DNA from: Psychrobacter coccoides
GTDB taxonomy: Bacteria > Pseudomonadota > Gammaproteobacteria > Pseudomonadales > Moraxellaceae
Direction of reading: 5' to 3'
Assembly: GCF_017498085.1 (NCBI RefSeq)
Contig: NZ_JAGBKM010000012.1
Location: forward strand, 1 to 64,000
Length of the DNA: 64,000 nucleotides
Shown here: positions 1 through 9,405 of the stretch, one piece after another
Numbering within the stretch: position 1 is the stretch's first letter
Layout: each line of letters opens with the position of its first letter
Translations under genes and position numbers: made by a program
The notes under the pieces: generated by a model
The model's input: only the letters and a program-made list of their open reading frames with translations
Databases searched by the model: none
Told to the model about the DNA's origin: nothing

Positions 1-94
1 TAGTTTGAGCGTTTTCATGGAGTAATTATGATCTCAATGTATTTGGTTATCAAGGCATGTTCAATCTTAGGTGACAACAGATGACGCCTGATAT

Positions 95-115
95 CCACGC
101 CCTAGAAGGACGGGG
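95..115. other. Imperfect hairpin, possible IS200/IS605-type end
   Basis: Two arms of nine bases (95-103 and 107-115) pair at seven positions around a three-base loop, and the right arm runs into GGGGTTTTACGGC. Hairpins of this look occur at the ends of IS200/IS605 elements and in their omega RNAs. No tnpA or tnpB is present, so this would be a remnant at best. The rest of 1-218 shows only an 18-codon frame at 28-84 that I cannot assign. Confidence 0.25.
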
Positions 116-218
116 TTTTACGGCGCTGGATGATAAAATGACAATGATTGTATTATTTGTCTGATGTAGGCATGATAGAGTAGTTGGTTATAATCTTAAT
201 ATGCAAGGAGTGCTAGCA

Positions 219-1238
219 GTGCAGTTACTAAACAAAGCAGTAGTCACGGAACACTTAAACATGCAAGCCGCTATCGATGCGATTGAGGCGCTTTTACGTC
301 ATCAAGACCAAAACCCAAATTGGATTAAGTCACCTGATCGTCTGGTCATTGGCACCTTTAGTGAGGATGATAAGCATAGTAAAGGTTCTCATCTGTCTAT
401 GCCAGCGACCATATACGATGGTGAGCAGGAGTATACTGCGGTAAAACTGGTGACGATCTGTCCAGACAATCCCAGTCGCAATCTACCCACCACGACAGCG
501 ATTATTACAGTATCAAAAAACGACACTGGCGAGATATTGGCGATTATGGATGGTATTTATATCACCCAAGTACGTACAGCAGCATTATCAGGCATCGCAA
601 CCAAATATATGGCCAAGTCTGACTGTGAGAGCGTGGCTGTCGTAGGCTGCGGTGGTATGGCTTATGAGCAGCTGCATGCCGTACTTACGGTACGCCCTGA
701 GATAAAGACAGTTTATTTATGGAATAGAAGCCATGAAAACGCTCAGGCCTTTAAGACACGTTTTGTTCAGGATTATGATCAATGGGATGTAGAGATAAAG
801 GTGTGTGAAGCGATAGAAGACGCCATACGTGATGCAGATGTGATTAACGTCGCTACTCGTGCTAATGAAGGTTTATTTCGTGTCGAGCAAATCAAATCAG
901 ACGCTCATATCAACGCAGTTGGCGCTTATCAGGCCTCAATGAAAGAGATAGGTGATGATGTCATCGCCAGTAGTAGTATGGTAGTGATAGATGACTTGGC
1001 GGGTGGTCGCCATGAGGCTGGCGATTTGATTCAAGCGCATGACAACGCTGATTGCTCATGGACTTGGGATGATATCAGTGGTGACCTAAAAGAGTTGGTG
1101 ACACAAAAGCTTAAAAAAACCAATGATGGCATCACGCTATTTAAGTCCGTTGGTGCCGCTCGGTTTGATGCTGCAGTAGCGCTATATGTTGCGCAGCAGG
1201 CGGCACAAAACGATCATGGTACGTCAGTTGACTGGTAA
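219..1238 (+). CDS. Ornithine cyclodeaminase / mu-crystallin family protein
   Basis: This 339-residue protein has the ornithine cyclodeaminase/mu-crystallin fold, whose members use NAD(P)H or bound NAD to act on cyclic imines or amino acids. A Rossmann nucleotide-binding loop, VVGCGGMA, lies near residues 141-148. The conserved substrate-side segment AVKLVT (about residue 74) and an RTAA segment (about 119) precede it. I chose the GTG at 219 because AAGGAG at 205-210 sits eight bases before it. The in-frame ATG at 201 overlaps that ribosome site and would add six residues. The usual late GAYRPD-type segment reads VGAYQAS here, so the exact substrate is uncertain. A rho-independent terminator follows. 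Family assignment is firm; substrate (ornithine, pyrroline carboxylate or other) is not. Confidence 0.8.
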   Translation: MQLLNKAVVTEHLNMQAAIDAIEALLRHQDQNPNWIKSPDRLVIGTFSEDDKHSKGSHLSMPATIYDGEQEYTAVKLVTICPDNPSRNLPTTTAIITVSKNDTGEILAIMDGIYITQVRTAALSGIATKYMAKSDCESVAVVGCGGMAYEQLHAVLTVRPEIKTVYLWNRSHENAQAFKTRFVQDYDQWDVEIKVCEAIEDAIRDADVINVATRANEGLFRVEQIKSDAHINAVGAYQASMKEIGDDVIASSSMVVIDDLAGGRHEAGDLIQAHDNADCSWTWDDISGDLKELVTQKLKKTNDGITLFKSVGAARFDAAVALYVAQQAAQNDHGTSVDW

Positions 1239-1288
1239 CAGTAAACGTTACTGTATCGGTTTTATTATGAACTGATAGAGTAATCAAA

Positions 1289-1326
1289 AAGCCCACTTCT
1301 TTGATGTAAGAAGTGGGCTTTTAAAA
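1289..1326 (+). terminator. Rho-independent terminator
   Basis: A perfect 10-base stem (1291-1300 with 1309-1318) with an 8-base loop is followed by a T-rich run. It ends the ornithine-cyclodeaminase-like gene. The A run before the stem would let it also serve the small minus-strand gene that ends at 1331. Confidence 0.85.
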
Positions 1327-1330
1327 TTGC

Positions 1331-1483
1331 TTAAGGCAAATCGTCTTTATTGCGCTTATTTTCTCGGCGCTTTTTACGTTTTGGACTGATGCGGTAGGTG
1401 AGATATCCACCGATGGCCATGACGACGATAAAAGCTAAAATATACAAAAATATAGATGAACCAATAAAAGCAGATGTTTCCAT
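1331..1483 (-). CDS. Small single-span membrane protein, 50 residues
   Basis: I read a 50-residue frame on the minus strand. Residues 1-9 are polar and residues 10-30 form one hydrophobic segment (IFLYILAFIVVMAIGGYLTY). A strongly basic tail, RISPKRKKRRENKRNKDD, ends the protein. This pattern fits a one-pass inner-membrane protein with its tail in the cytoplasm by the positive-inside rule. A weak GAG-containing ribosome site precedes the ATG. It lies between a terminator and the flavin oxidoreductase gene, with 48 bases between the latter's stop and this ATG. I do not recognise a family and assign no function. Composition and a clear topology argue for a real gene. Confidence 0.6.
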   Translation of the reverse strand: METSAFIGSSIFLYILAFIVVMAIGGYLTYRISPKRKKRRENKRNKDDLP

Positions 1484-1531
1484 AACTATTATCTCGTTAG
1501 AGTTCATCTAAAAGTATGTCGCTGTACTGGC

Positions 1532-2533
1532 TTATTGTAAAGTAAACAAGTTTAGCTCAGGTGTAAGTTCAAGTGAACGCAGACGTGCCGCTTGGTCATA
1601 GACGTTCGCTGTCACAATCAGCTCATCAGGCTGATATCTTGCAAGAAAGCCCGCAAGTTTTGGCTGCACGCTCTCAACTGAACCAATAAAAGATACGGAC
1701 AAGGCTTTGTCTACCATCATTCTTTCTGTCGGACTCCAGATACTGTCCATATCATAAGTAGGCTTGGGCATTTGACCCGTTTCACCACGGCGTAAGCGTA
1801 CGAAGCTTTGTTGCGCTGAAGTAAAGTGATACTCTGCAGTCTCATCATCATCCGCCAGCAATAAGTTGGCTGCCAGCATGACATAAGGCTTATCTAGGTA
1901 TTTTGAGGGTTTGAACTGCTCACGATAAGCACTAATGGCTTGCTCTAGCATTTGCGGCGCAAAATGCGAGGCAAACGAATAAGGCAATCCTAGATGTGCT
2001 GCTAAGGTGGCGCCAAACAACGAAGAGCCTAAAATCCAAATAGGCACATTAGACTTGGCACCAGGAAAGGCTTGTACAGGACTGCCATCTGTGTCATTAC
2101 CTAAAAAATACAGCAGCTCTTGGACATCTTGCGGAAAACGCTCAGCGTCTTTCATTTGCCGGCGCAGTGCCTGAAAGGTCGCCCCATCAGTACCAGGCGC
2201 ACGACCTAACCCCAAGTCAATACGATCGCCATACAGCGCTTGCAAAGTACCAAACTGCTCAGCGATAACCAGCGGGGCATGATTGGGTAGCATCACACCG
2301 CCAGAACCGATACGAATACGACTGGTCTGGCTACCTATATGTGATAATAGCACTGAAGTCGCTGCGCTAGCGATACCCGGCATATTGTGATGCTCAGCCA
2401 TCCAGTAACGGTTTAAGCCAAATTTTTCAGCTTGCTGTGCGGTCTCAATGGTTTGAGCGATGCCAGTAGCGATGCTTTGTCCTTCAGGAACAGGAGCAAG
2501 GTCTAAAAAAGATAAAGGAATGGTATGATTCAT
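1532..2533 (-). CDS. LLM-class flavin-dependent oxidoreductase
   Basis: This 333-residue protein belongs to the luciferase-like monooxygenase family, group of E. coli YhbW, which are FMN-dependent TIM-barrel enzymes. The N-terminal segment [13 protein letters not shown], the [14 protein letters not shown] segment near residue 46 and [15 protein letters not shown] near residue 73 are the family hallmarks. GLGRAPGTD follows near residue 108. Length matches the family. It is read toward the small membrane protein gene and lies 229 bases from the CysB-type regulator gene, which is on the same strand. The natural substrate of this group is generally unknown, so I stop at the family. Confidence 0.85.
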   Translation of the reverse strand: MNHTIPLSFLDLAPVPEGQSIATGIAQTIETAQQAEKFGLNRYWMAEHHNMPGIASAATSVLLSHIGSQTSRIRIGSGGVMLPNHAPLVIAEQFGTLQALYGDRIDLGLGRAPGTDGATFQALRRQMKDAERFPQDVQELLYFLGNDTDGSPVQAFPGAKSNVPIWILGSSLFGATLAAHLGLPYSFASHFAPQMLEQAISAYREQFKPSKYLDKPYVMLAANLLLADDDETAEYHFTSAQQSFVRLRRGETGQMPKPTYDMDSIWSPTERMMVDKALSVSFIGSVESVQPKLAGFLARYQPDELIVTANVYDQAARLRSLELTPELNLFTLQ

Positions 2534-2762
2534 TATTCACCTATTATTATGATGTCATATCCACAGAAATTATTGTTATCGTTTTAAACAATCATGATAT
2601 GACGAAAAGTTAAAATAGAGCGAAACGCCCAATACCGTAACGCTCAATACTTAGTATAATGGGGCGCTTATATTGAATCTAAAGGCCATCGCTGACATTG
2701 CTCACAAATCTTTATAGTCATGAGAGTTGACACTTGCGGGAAGCTTACCAGTTTCTGACTCC

Positions 2763-3695
2763 TCACTCCTGACTAAATTGCTGCTGACATAACGCCATAA
2801 AAGCACGACCATACTGACGAATCTCGGCATCATCTCGCACTGCCATCCAACTGGTAAAGCGCCCAAAATGATCGACAGGAATGGCCACTAGGTTTTGATA
2901 ATGGCTGGGCTCAAACGCCATCTCGGCAATAATACCAATACCCAATCCCAACCCGACATAGGTGCTAATCACATCGGCATCAAGCGCTGCCAATACAATA
3001 TCAGGCTCGAGACCTGCCTCACTAAAAGTTTTATCGATGGCACTGCGACCTGTGAAGCCACCATGATAGGTGACGATAGGGTAGCTGGCGAGTGTCGGTA
3101 GGTCTATCGTTTCGTGCTCAGCAAGCTCATGATCATTGGGTACAATGATGCGATGCGTCCAGTCATAATAACGATAGCATCTGAGATAGTCGTTATGTAG
3201 GAGGGACTCAGTGGCGACGCCGATGTCAGCTTGACCTCGAATAACCATTTGAGCGATGGTCTCAGGGTCCGCTTGCTGCAAAATTAAATTTACTTTAGGA
3301 AAGCGTGCTTTAAACTCTTTAATCACCTTTGGCAGCACATAGCGTGCCTGCGTATGGGTGGTAGCAATCGTTAATGTGCCGATATTTGGATCATTAAAGT
3401 CAAGGCTGAGGTTTTCAATGGTACGTATCTCAGCAAAAATAGACTCAATATGTGGCAGGAGCGCTGTACCCATGGCCGTCAGTCCAGTCAAGCGTTTGCC
3501 TTGGCGCACGAACACTTCAGTTTTGAGTTGGTTTTCAAGTGCTGCAATATGCTTGGATAGGCTTGATTGACTGGTATGCAATACCGTCGCTGCTTGGCTT
3601 AAGTTATAGCCATTAATCACGGTATGCCATACCGTCTCCAACTGTTTAAGCTGGATTTGTAGATGCCGCTGATTGACCACTACGTCGACTGCCAT
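2763..3695 (-). CDS. cysB: LysR-family transcriptional regulator, CysB type
   Basis: A 310-residue LysR regulator resembling CysB, which senses O-acetylserine/N-acetylserine and thiosulfate and activates sulfate assimilation. The winged helix-turn-helix covers roughly residues 12-75 (SQAATVLHTSQSSLSKHIA). The effector domain opens with LTIATTHTQARYVLP, where the TTHTQ motif is the CysB/Cbl ligand-site signature. GGFTGRS near residue 213 and DADVISTYVGLGLGIGI near 240 are also typical. It is transcribed away from ampG. No cysteine-biosynthesis gene is adjacent, as is usual for cysB. A Cbl-like paralog cannot be excluded, but CysB is the more economical call. Confidence 0.8.
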   Translation of the reverse strand: MAVDVVVNQRHLQIQLKQLETVWHTVINGYNLSQAATVLHTSQSSLSKHIAALENQLKTEVFVRQGKRLTGLTAMGTALLPHIESIFAEIRTIENLSLDFNDPNIGTLTIATTHTQARYVLPKVIKEFKARFPKVNLILQQADPETIAQMVIRGQADIGVATESLLHNDYLRCYRYYDWTHRIIVPNDHELAEHETIDLPTLASYPIVTYHGGFTGRSAIDKTFSEAGLEPDIVLAALDADVISTYVGLGLGIGIIAEMAFEPSHYQNLVAIPVDHFGRFTSWMAVRDDAEIRQYGRAFMALCQQQFSQE

Positions 3696-4172
3696 TACTG
3701 AATCCTATTAAATAAGAACATCAAACCTTGTTTGATTACAAAAGAGCAAAAAGTATATGAAGTGACCAGTTTAAATCAAGTTGTTTATTCTTGTATATAA
3801 CAAATTGTTGTTATTTTATGAAAAAATGGAATATAAAGATTTTGTTGGATCGGAGTTTTTGCTGGTTTATCGATAAACAGCAGAGAGATAAGCACAGTTT
3901 TAAGTGTGGTGTTGAGTTTAAAGTAAGGTTATGACACAGCATATTACTAGAGCGAAATATAAGCGTGTCTGAAGTGCGATATCTATCAGATATGATAAAA
4001 ACATCTAGTCAAGTCAGATGTTCTGCAGTACCATAATTCAATTTTGTTATTCTACTTGTGTGTGTATGACGTCAAATCGTAGGTATTGTCTTGTTTTTCG
4101 CCAAACAGCTGAAATAAGATCGATCAAACCGTGTGATGTTGTGCTTTTTGTCCTAAGTGCTGGTGAGTTATT
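3696..4172. other. Divergent intergenic region, no gene seen
   Basis: This AT-rich stretch separates the start codons of the CysB-type regulator and ampG, so it should contain both promoters. I see no convincing -35/-10 pair, hairpin terminator or structured RNA in it. The short open frame across 4018-4251 overlaps ampG in another frame and is not credible. Confidence 0.5.
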
Positions 4173-6077
4173 ATGTCTGCTGTTAAACCCGTACCGTCCA
4201 ACCAACCCATCGCTAAAAAATCATGGGGCGAGGCTGCTAAAGCGTATTTAGATTCTCGTGTCATTATCATGCTGTTTTTGGGCTTCTCAGCGGGTGTTCC
4301 CATCTTGCTTATTTTTTCTAGTCTGTCATTGTGGCTTAGAGAGGCGGGGATTGATCGCGGTGTGGTGACGATGTTTAGCTGGGCGGCGCTTGGCTACTCT
4401 TTTAAGTTTATTTGGGCGCCATTAATCGATGCTTTGCCCGTACCGTTTTTGACCAAATGGTTGGGGCGACGACGCAGCTGGATGGTGGTGTCGCAGCTGC
4501 TTATTGTGTTGGCGATACTTTTGATGGCGACGGTCAACCCTGTCAGTGAAGAGGTATTGGTTTATATGGCGGGCGCTGCGGTTTTGCTTGGCTTTTCGTC
4601 CGCTACCCAAGATATCGTTATCGATGCTTATCGTATCGAGTTGGCACCACCATCTATGCAATCAATTTTGTCCTCCATTTATGTGTCTGGCTACCGTATC
4701 GGTATGATTATCGCTGGAGCGGGGGCACTGTATTTGGCAGATTACTTTGGCTCGACGGAAGCTTTCTATAGCTACGAAGCTTGGCGCAATACCTACTATA
4801 TAATGGCAGGGGTGATGAGCTTGGGTATATTGACGACGTTTGCCAGTTATGAGCCAACAGCGGAGATTTTGCAGCGCCATAAACAAAAACGCAACTTAAA
4901 GGTTTTTCTTGTCTATTCTGCATTGTTGCTCATACCAGGGTTGCTGTTTGGGCTGGTGTATTTAGTTAATATGTTGGTCAATATGGCATTAGATAATACC
5001 ATGTCGCTCATACCACTGGCGGCTATGCCTACTATCAAGCTTTACTTCTTAGCCATGGTGGCTGCTGCGCCGTTATTGCTGCTGTATTTTATGATCAATC
5101 AACCAAAGATTGTCAATAAAGCACCTTTAGTGGCCGAAACTCGTGAAGACTATGTCAGATTGGTGTTTTTGTTTGTTTTTGCTGTGGTGGCGTTTATCGC
5201 CGCTTATGTGTTGACAGGACAAGTAGTGCCCGAATTTGACGGTGTGTTTGTTAGCTTTATCAGTGAGACCTTGCATCTGTTGACAAGCTTGGCAGTTGCA
5301 TTAGCGACAGGATATGCGCTGGTACAAGTAGGTTTGGTCAAAAAAGAAATCGCTATGGCGACATGGATTGAGCCTATCGTAGACTTTTTTCGACGCTATG
5401 GCAAAAAAGCCTTACTGCTGTTAGCGCTGATTGGGCTATATCGTATCTCAGATATCGTGGCAGGGGTGATTTCAAACGTCTTTTATCAAGACATGGGTTT
5501 TAGTAAGACCGATATTGCCAATGCGGTGAAGTTGGTTGGTGTTATCATGGCCATCGGTGGTGGGTTTTTGGGCGGGCTATTGGCTCAGCGTTTTCGCATT
5601 ATGCATGCCATGATGATAGGGGCGTTATTGGCCTGTGCCACTAACTTATTGTTTGTGGTGTTGAGCTATAACCCAGGCAGCTTGCCCATCATGTATATGG
5701 CGGTGATATTTGATAATCTAGCGGCAGGGCTTGCTAGTGCTGTCTTTATTGCTTTTTTGTCGGCTTTGACTTCTATACGCTTTACTGCGGTACAGTATGC
5801 TATTTTTTCTTCATTAATGACTTTAATTCCAAAGGTTATGGGCGGCTACTCAGGCTCTATCGTCGATAGTATGGGCTATCCGTTTTTCTTTGTGTTTACC
5901 TTTGCGATTGGTATTCCAATTTTGGCGCTGATCTATTTTGTTGATAAGCATATCGTCATTGGTGACAATGATGATATTTATGATGATGACGATAGCAATA
6001 GTGATGGTCAGCCGTCATTGACAAAGGCAAACCCTAGTTTGACCGATACCAAAGCGCCGCCACGAGCAACAGAGTAG
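4173..6077 (+). CDS. ampG: AmpG-type muropeptide MFS transporter
   Basis: This 634-residue inner-membrane protein matches AmpG permeases, which import GlcNAc-anhydroMurNAc peptides for cell-wall recycling. The first membrane segment includes FLGFSAGVPILLIFSSLSLWLREAGI, followed by the typical WAPLID near residue 82 and GRRRSW near 98. ATQDIVIDAYRIE near residue 143 is a strong AmpG signature. It is longer than E. coli AmpG (491 residues). The extra length comes from additional hydrophobic segments between about residues 235 and 400 and an acidic C-terminal tail rich in Asp (about 590-610). It starts a run of plus-strand genes and is followed 70 bases later by prmC. Family is firm; the role of the extra part is unknown. 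Confidence 0.85.
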   Translation: MSAVKPVPSNQPIAKKSWGEAAKAYLDSRVIIMLFLGFSAGVPILLIFSSLSLWLREAGIDRGVVTMFSWAALGYSFKFIWAPLIDALPVPFLTKWLGRRRSWMVVSQLLIVLAILLMATVNPVSEEVLVYMAGAAVLLGFSSATQDIVIDAYRIELAPPSMQSILSSIYVSGYRIGMIIAGAGALYLADYFGSTEAFYSYEAWRNTYYIMAGVMSLGILTTFASYEPTAEILQRHKQKRNLKVFLVYSALLLIPGLLFGLVYLVNMLVNMALDNTMSLIPLAAMPTIKLYFLAMVAAAPLLLLYFMINQPKIVNKAPLVAETREDYVRLVFLFVFAVVAFIAAYVLTGQVVPEFDGVFVSFISETLHLLTSLAVALATGYALVQVGLVKKEIAMATWIEPIVDFFRRYGKKALLLLALIGLYRISDIVAGVISNVFYQDMGFSKTDIANAVKLVGVIMAIGGGFLGGLLAQRFRIMHAMMIGALLACATNLLFVVLSYNPGSLPIMYMAVIFDNLAAGLASAVFIAFLSALTSIRFTAVQYAIFSSLMTLIPKVMGGYSGSIVDSMGYPFFFVFTFAIGIPILALIYFVDKHIVIGDNDDIYDDDDSNSDGQPSLTKANPSLTDTKAPPRATE

Positions 6078-6147
6078 CTCAAATTATGGCCAGTTCGATC
6101 GCTGCGCTGTTATTCAATCCCCCACACAGTATTTTTATGAGTCATCT

Positions 6148-7083
6148 ATGGCAAAGTTTAGCATTGGTCAAGTCAAGCAGCAGATTCAGCAGCTGACAAA
6201 TGAGGCTACAGAGAGCATGTTACCGTCATTTTGGCTCACGGATTGGCTGCTTTATGTTATCGATCAGCCAGCAATATTTTTGATCACTGATGACGATTAT
6301 CAGCTTACTGATGATGAGCTTACACGGTTTCATGCCGGCGTGGCTAAGATGCAACAGGGCATACCATTGGCGTATTTAACAGGTCAGCAAGATTTTTGGT
6401 CGCTCACATTCAAGGTAAATACCCATACGCTTATTCCTCGTCCTGATACTGAGGTTTTGGTCGAGCAAGTGCTGCAGTGGATAGCAGCAGATGCTAGCGT
6501 TAAGTCCAGCCAACTTGATAAAGCAAATAATGCCGCCATAAAGCATACTGACACCCGCAAGCGCCTGCTTGACCTAGGTACAGGATCAGGCTGTATCGCT
6601 ATTAGCCTAGCGCATGAGTTAAAGAAAGCCGATTGGCAAGTGGTAGCCGTGGATATATCGTCCGAGGCCCTAAAAGTCGCTAAGCAAAATGCAATAAAAA
6701 ATGATGTGGCCGATATTGAATTTATACAGGGCAGCTGGTATGACGCACTGCCCAGTCACAGCGTAGCGCCATTTGACGTCATCGTCTCCAATCCGCCCTA
6801 TATTGATGAGGCGGATACTCATTTATCACGCTTGAGAGCCGAACCTATTAGCGCCCTGAGTGCACCCAAGCATGGCCTGGCAGATATAGTGCGGATTGCG
6901 CAGCAGGCCAAACAATATTTACGTACAGATGGCCTACTGGCACTAGAGCATGGCTTTGATCAAGGTGCAGCGGTACGGCAGATATTGTCTGATTATGGCT
7001 TGGTTTCGGTACAGACCATTCAAGATTATGGCAACAATGACAGAGTGACGCTTGGTCAAAAACCACAAGAGAATGCAAACTAA
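6148..7083 (+). CDS. prmC: Peptide chain release factor N5-glutamine methyltransferase
   Basis: PrmC (HemK) methylates the glutamine of the GGQ motif in release factors RF1 and RF2 using S-adenosylmethionine. The protein has 311 residues. IPRPDTE (97-103), the SAM-binding loop LDLGTGSGCIA (141-151) and the catalytic NPPY (215-218) are all present. A low-complexity insertion of roughly 20 residues (113-135) lies before the SAM loop, making it longer than the 277-residue E. coli enzyme. The 3' end overlaps the start of the MoeB-like gene, which implies translational coupling. It usually sits beside prfA; here the neighbours are ampG and moeB instead. Confidence 0.93.
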   Translation: MAKFSIGQVKQQIQQLTNEATESMLPSFWLTDWLLYVIDQPAIFLITDDDYQLTDDELTRFHAGVAKMQQGIPLAYLTGQQDFWSLTFKVNTHTLIPRPDTEVLVEQVLQWIAADASVKSSQLDKANNAAIKHTDTRKRLLDLGTGSGCIAISLAHELKKADWQVVAVDISSEALKVAKQNAIKNDVADIEFIQGSWYDALPSHSVAPFDVIVSNPPYIDEADTHLSRLRAEPISALSAPKHGLADIVRIAQQAKQYLRTDGLLALEHGFDQGAAVRQILSDYGLVSVQTIQDYGNNDRVTLGQKPQENAN

Positions 7084-7888
7084 AATTGATAACACTATGA
7101 CGACACCTTTAACACACCAAGAGCTGACAGATGATGAGTTACTGCGCTATGCACGGCAAGTACTACTTGATGGCTGGGATATTGATGCGCAGCTACGCCT
7201 AAAATCGTCTCGTGTGGTAATGATTGGCGCAGGCGGCCTTGGCTGTCCCGCCTCTGAAATACTGGTACGAGCAGGGCTCGGTCAGGTGCATCTCATTGAT
7301 GATGATGTCATTGAAGCGAGTAATCTGCAGCGGCAAACCCTGTTTTTGCCCGAAGATATTGGTCAGCCAAAAGCAACAACCGCCGCAAATAAGCTAAAAC
7401 AGATTAATCCGCTAAGCACCGCACAAGCAACAGTCGCCCGGCTGAGTGAAGACAATGCTTATGAGCTACTGAATATGGCTGCGGGTAAGCCCGACTTGCT
7501 GTTAGATTGTACGGATAACTTTGCCACTCGTGACATTATTAATCGCATTAGTGTGCGTTTTCAGATCCCGCTTTTGACAGCCTCTGCTATTGCGATGCAG
7601 GGGCAGCTGGCGTTGTTTGAGCCGCATCTACAGACAGGTTGCTATCATTGTGTCTTTGGTTCAGTGGTTCTTGATGAAGCTGCTGATGAGCGTACATGTG
7701 CTAACTCAGGAGTGCTCGCCAGTACGACGGGTGTTATGGGCAATCTACAAGCCAATGCAGCCCTACAGTATTTGGGTCTAACTAAAAACCCACTGACAGG
7801 CAAGCTGCTGTTATGGGATGGTAGTCAGATGCAGCAGCGACTTATGGGCTATCGACAAGATAAAAACTGCCCGATATGTGCGGTATAG
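7073..7888 (+). CDS. moeB: MoeB/ThiF/HesA-family adenylyltransferase
   Basis: This E1-like enzyme of about 271 residues adenylates the C-terminal glycine of a small sulfur-carrier protein such as MoaD or ThiS. The ATP-binding GAGGLGCPAS lies near residues 52-61, and DDDVIEASNLQRQ supplies the conserved Arg/Asp set. DCTDNFATRDIIN near residue 142 is typical. Two CxxC pairs, CYHC and CPIC (at the C-terminus), form the zinc site. I start it at 7073, where the ATG overlaps the prmC stop. An ATG eight codons later is possible, and one at 7052 would overlap prmC by 32 bases. MoeB is preferred over ThiF because no thi gene is nearby, but the two are hard to separate by eye. Confidence 0.82.
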   Translation: MQTKIDNTMTTPLTHQELTDDELLRYARQVLLDGWDIDAQLRLKSSRVVMIGAGGLGCPASEILVRAGLGQVHLIDDDVIEASNLQRQTLFLPEDIGQPKATTAANKLKQINPLSTAQATVARLSEDNAYELLNMAAGKPDLLLDCTDNFATRDIINRISVRFQIPLLTASAIAMQGQLALFEPHLQTGCYHCVFGSVVLDEAADERTCANSGVLASTTGVMGNLQANAALQYLGLTKNPLTGKLLLWDGSQMQQRLMGYRQDKNCPICAV

Positions 7889-7945
7889 CCCCAGTATGGC
7901 CTCGCTTTTAATCTCCTTATTTACGATAAATAACAGTTGTCTTTT

Positions 7946-9298
7946 ATGAAAATACATCGCCCACATTTATTAAAGCATACCTTTAACGTGGTAAACCGTG
8001 TGCGCCAAACTGCAAGTGTGGCAGGCTTGTCTGCATTTAGAGTGGCCAAAGGTGAAAAGCCTGATGCTCGATTGTTAAAAGAGACCTTTGAGCAATTGGG
8101 TACCACTTATATTAAGATAGGTCAGTTTATTGCCAGTACGCCGTCTTTGTTTCCACGTGAGTATGTCGAGGCCTTTCAAGATTGCTTAGATCAAACCACG
8201 CCCCTGTCTTATGATTATATCCAACAGGTGCTAGAGTCGGAGTTGGCAGTAGATGGACACACACTCGAAGATAGGTTTGCGCATATTGAGCGTCAGCCGT
8301 TAGCGTCAGCTTCTATTGCACAAGTACATGCTGCTCGTTTGCACAATGGTGACGAGGTGGTGCTCAAGGTACAAAAGCCTGAGGTTGAGACCATTATGCA
8401 GACCGATTTGGGGGTGCTGCACGGTGTCACCAAATTGGTAGAGCTGCTGATGCCGTCGATGAAGTTTGCCAGTATTGCGCCTATCATTGATGAGATTCGT
8501 TTGCGTATGTTGGCAGAAACTGATTTTATCGCTGAGGCACAAAATATCCGTGATTTCCAGCAGTTTTTATCCGTCTCTGGCAATACTCGAGTAGTGGCGC
8601 CACAAGTTTACGATGCGCTAACGACCAAGCGCGTACTGACGATGAGTCGGTTGCATGGGGTATCTATGATTGATGAGACCGCCATGCGTCAGTACTGTGC
8701 TGATCCAGCGCAAGTGATGGCCGATACGCTCAACACATGGTTTGCAAGCTTGCTGATGTGCAACAGTTTCCATGCTGATTTGCACGCTGGTAATTTGATG
8801 CTGCTGACTGATGGTCGTATTGGGTTTTTGGACTTTGGTATCGTTGGTAAACTAAAGGCTGAGAGCTGGCGAGCGTGTATGGGCATGATGCAGGCACTGC
8901 AAGACAACGACTATCAAGCCATGGCGAAAAACATGATAGATATGGAGATGACAAACGAGCGTCATCAGGTGGATGAGGCGGCACTGGCCACTGATCTGCA
9001 GCGCATGATGAGTGCTATCATGGCAGAGGATAAGGCCTTTACCAGTGGTGTACCGTTTAATAGTAAAGAGCAGGCAGATGAGCTGAATCAGATGATGCTT
9101 GACATCGTTGATGTCGGCAAGCGTCACGGTATTCATTTCCCACGAGATTTTGCTTTATTGACCAAGCAGTTGCTATACTTCGATCGGTTTATGCGTACGC
9201 TTGCCCCTGATATGGATATGTTTAGTGATCAGCGGGTCCAGATCTTGGGTAAGTCAGACTTAGCATCGTCATCAACGCCAGTATTGAATGTATCATAA
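7946..9298 (+). CDS. ABC1/AarF (UbiB-like) atypical kinase family protein
   Basis: A 450-residue member of the ABC1/ADCK/UbiB family, atypical protein-kinase-fold proteins linked to ubiquinone biosynthesis and lipid metabolism. LGTTYIKIGQFIASTPSLFP near residue 50 is the family KxGQ motif. ASASIAQVHAARL near 117 replaces the glycine loop, VLKVQKP carries the ATP lysine, and HADLHAGNLML followed by GFLDFGI gives the catalytic and metal-binding acids. It lacks the C-terminal transmembrane pair of E. coli UbiB (546 residues), so it is a shorter paralog type. I start at the ATG at 7946; a TTG three codons earlier is also open. It follows moeB by 57 bases and may be co-transcribed. Confidence 0.85.
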   Translation: MKIHRPHLLKHTFNVVNRVRQTASVAGLSAFRVAKGEKPDARLLKETFEQLGTTYIKIGQFIASTPSLFPREYVEAFQDCLDQTTPLSYDYIQQVLESELAVDGHTLEDRFAHIERQPLASASIAQVHAARLHNGDEVVLKVQKPEVETIMQTDLGVLHGVTKLVELLMPSMKFASIAPIIDEIRLRMLAETDFIAEAQNIRDFQQFLSVSGNTRVVAPQVYDALTTKRVLTMSRLHGVSMIDETAMRQYCADPAQVMADTLNTWFASLLMCNSFHADLHAGNLMLLTDGRIGFLDFGIVGKLKAESWRACMGMMQALQDNDYQAMAKNMIDMEMTNERHQVDEAALATDLQRMMSAIMAEDKAFTSGVPFNSKEQADELNQMMLDIVDVGKRHGIHFPRDFALLTKQLLYFDRFMRTLAPDMDMFSDQRVQILGKSDLASSSTPVLNVS

Positions 9299-9405
9299 TA
9301 GTTTTTTTGCTTTAACCTCGTGTATCAAGCCTGCGAGGTTTAAGCAATGCATTTGGATTTCTAACACAAAGGATTGTGTGCTCATAGCCACAAATTGGCT
9401 CTGTC

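Noticed and set aside
201-218. ATG at 201 as start of the first gene
   Set aside because: It would place the ribosome site AAGGAG (205-210) inside the gene; the GTG at 219 is at the right distance from that site.
4018-4251. Open frame overlapping the start of ampG
   Set aside because: Out of frame with ampG, no ribosome site and no protein-like composition.
9300-9350. Terminator after the AarF-like gene
   Set aside because: AACCTCG and CGAGGTT can pair, but the T run lies before the stem, not after it, and the loop is long.
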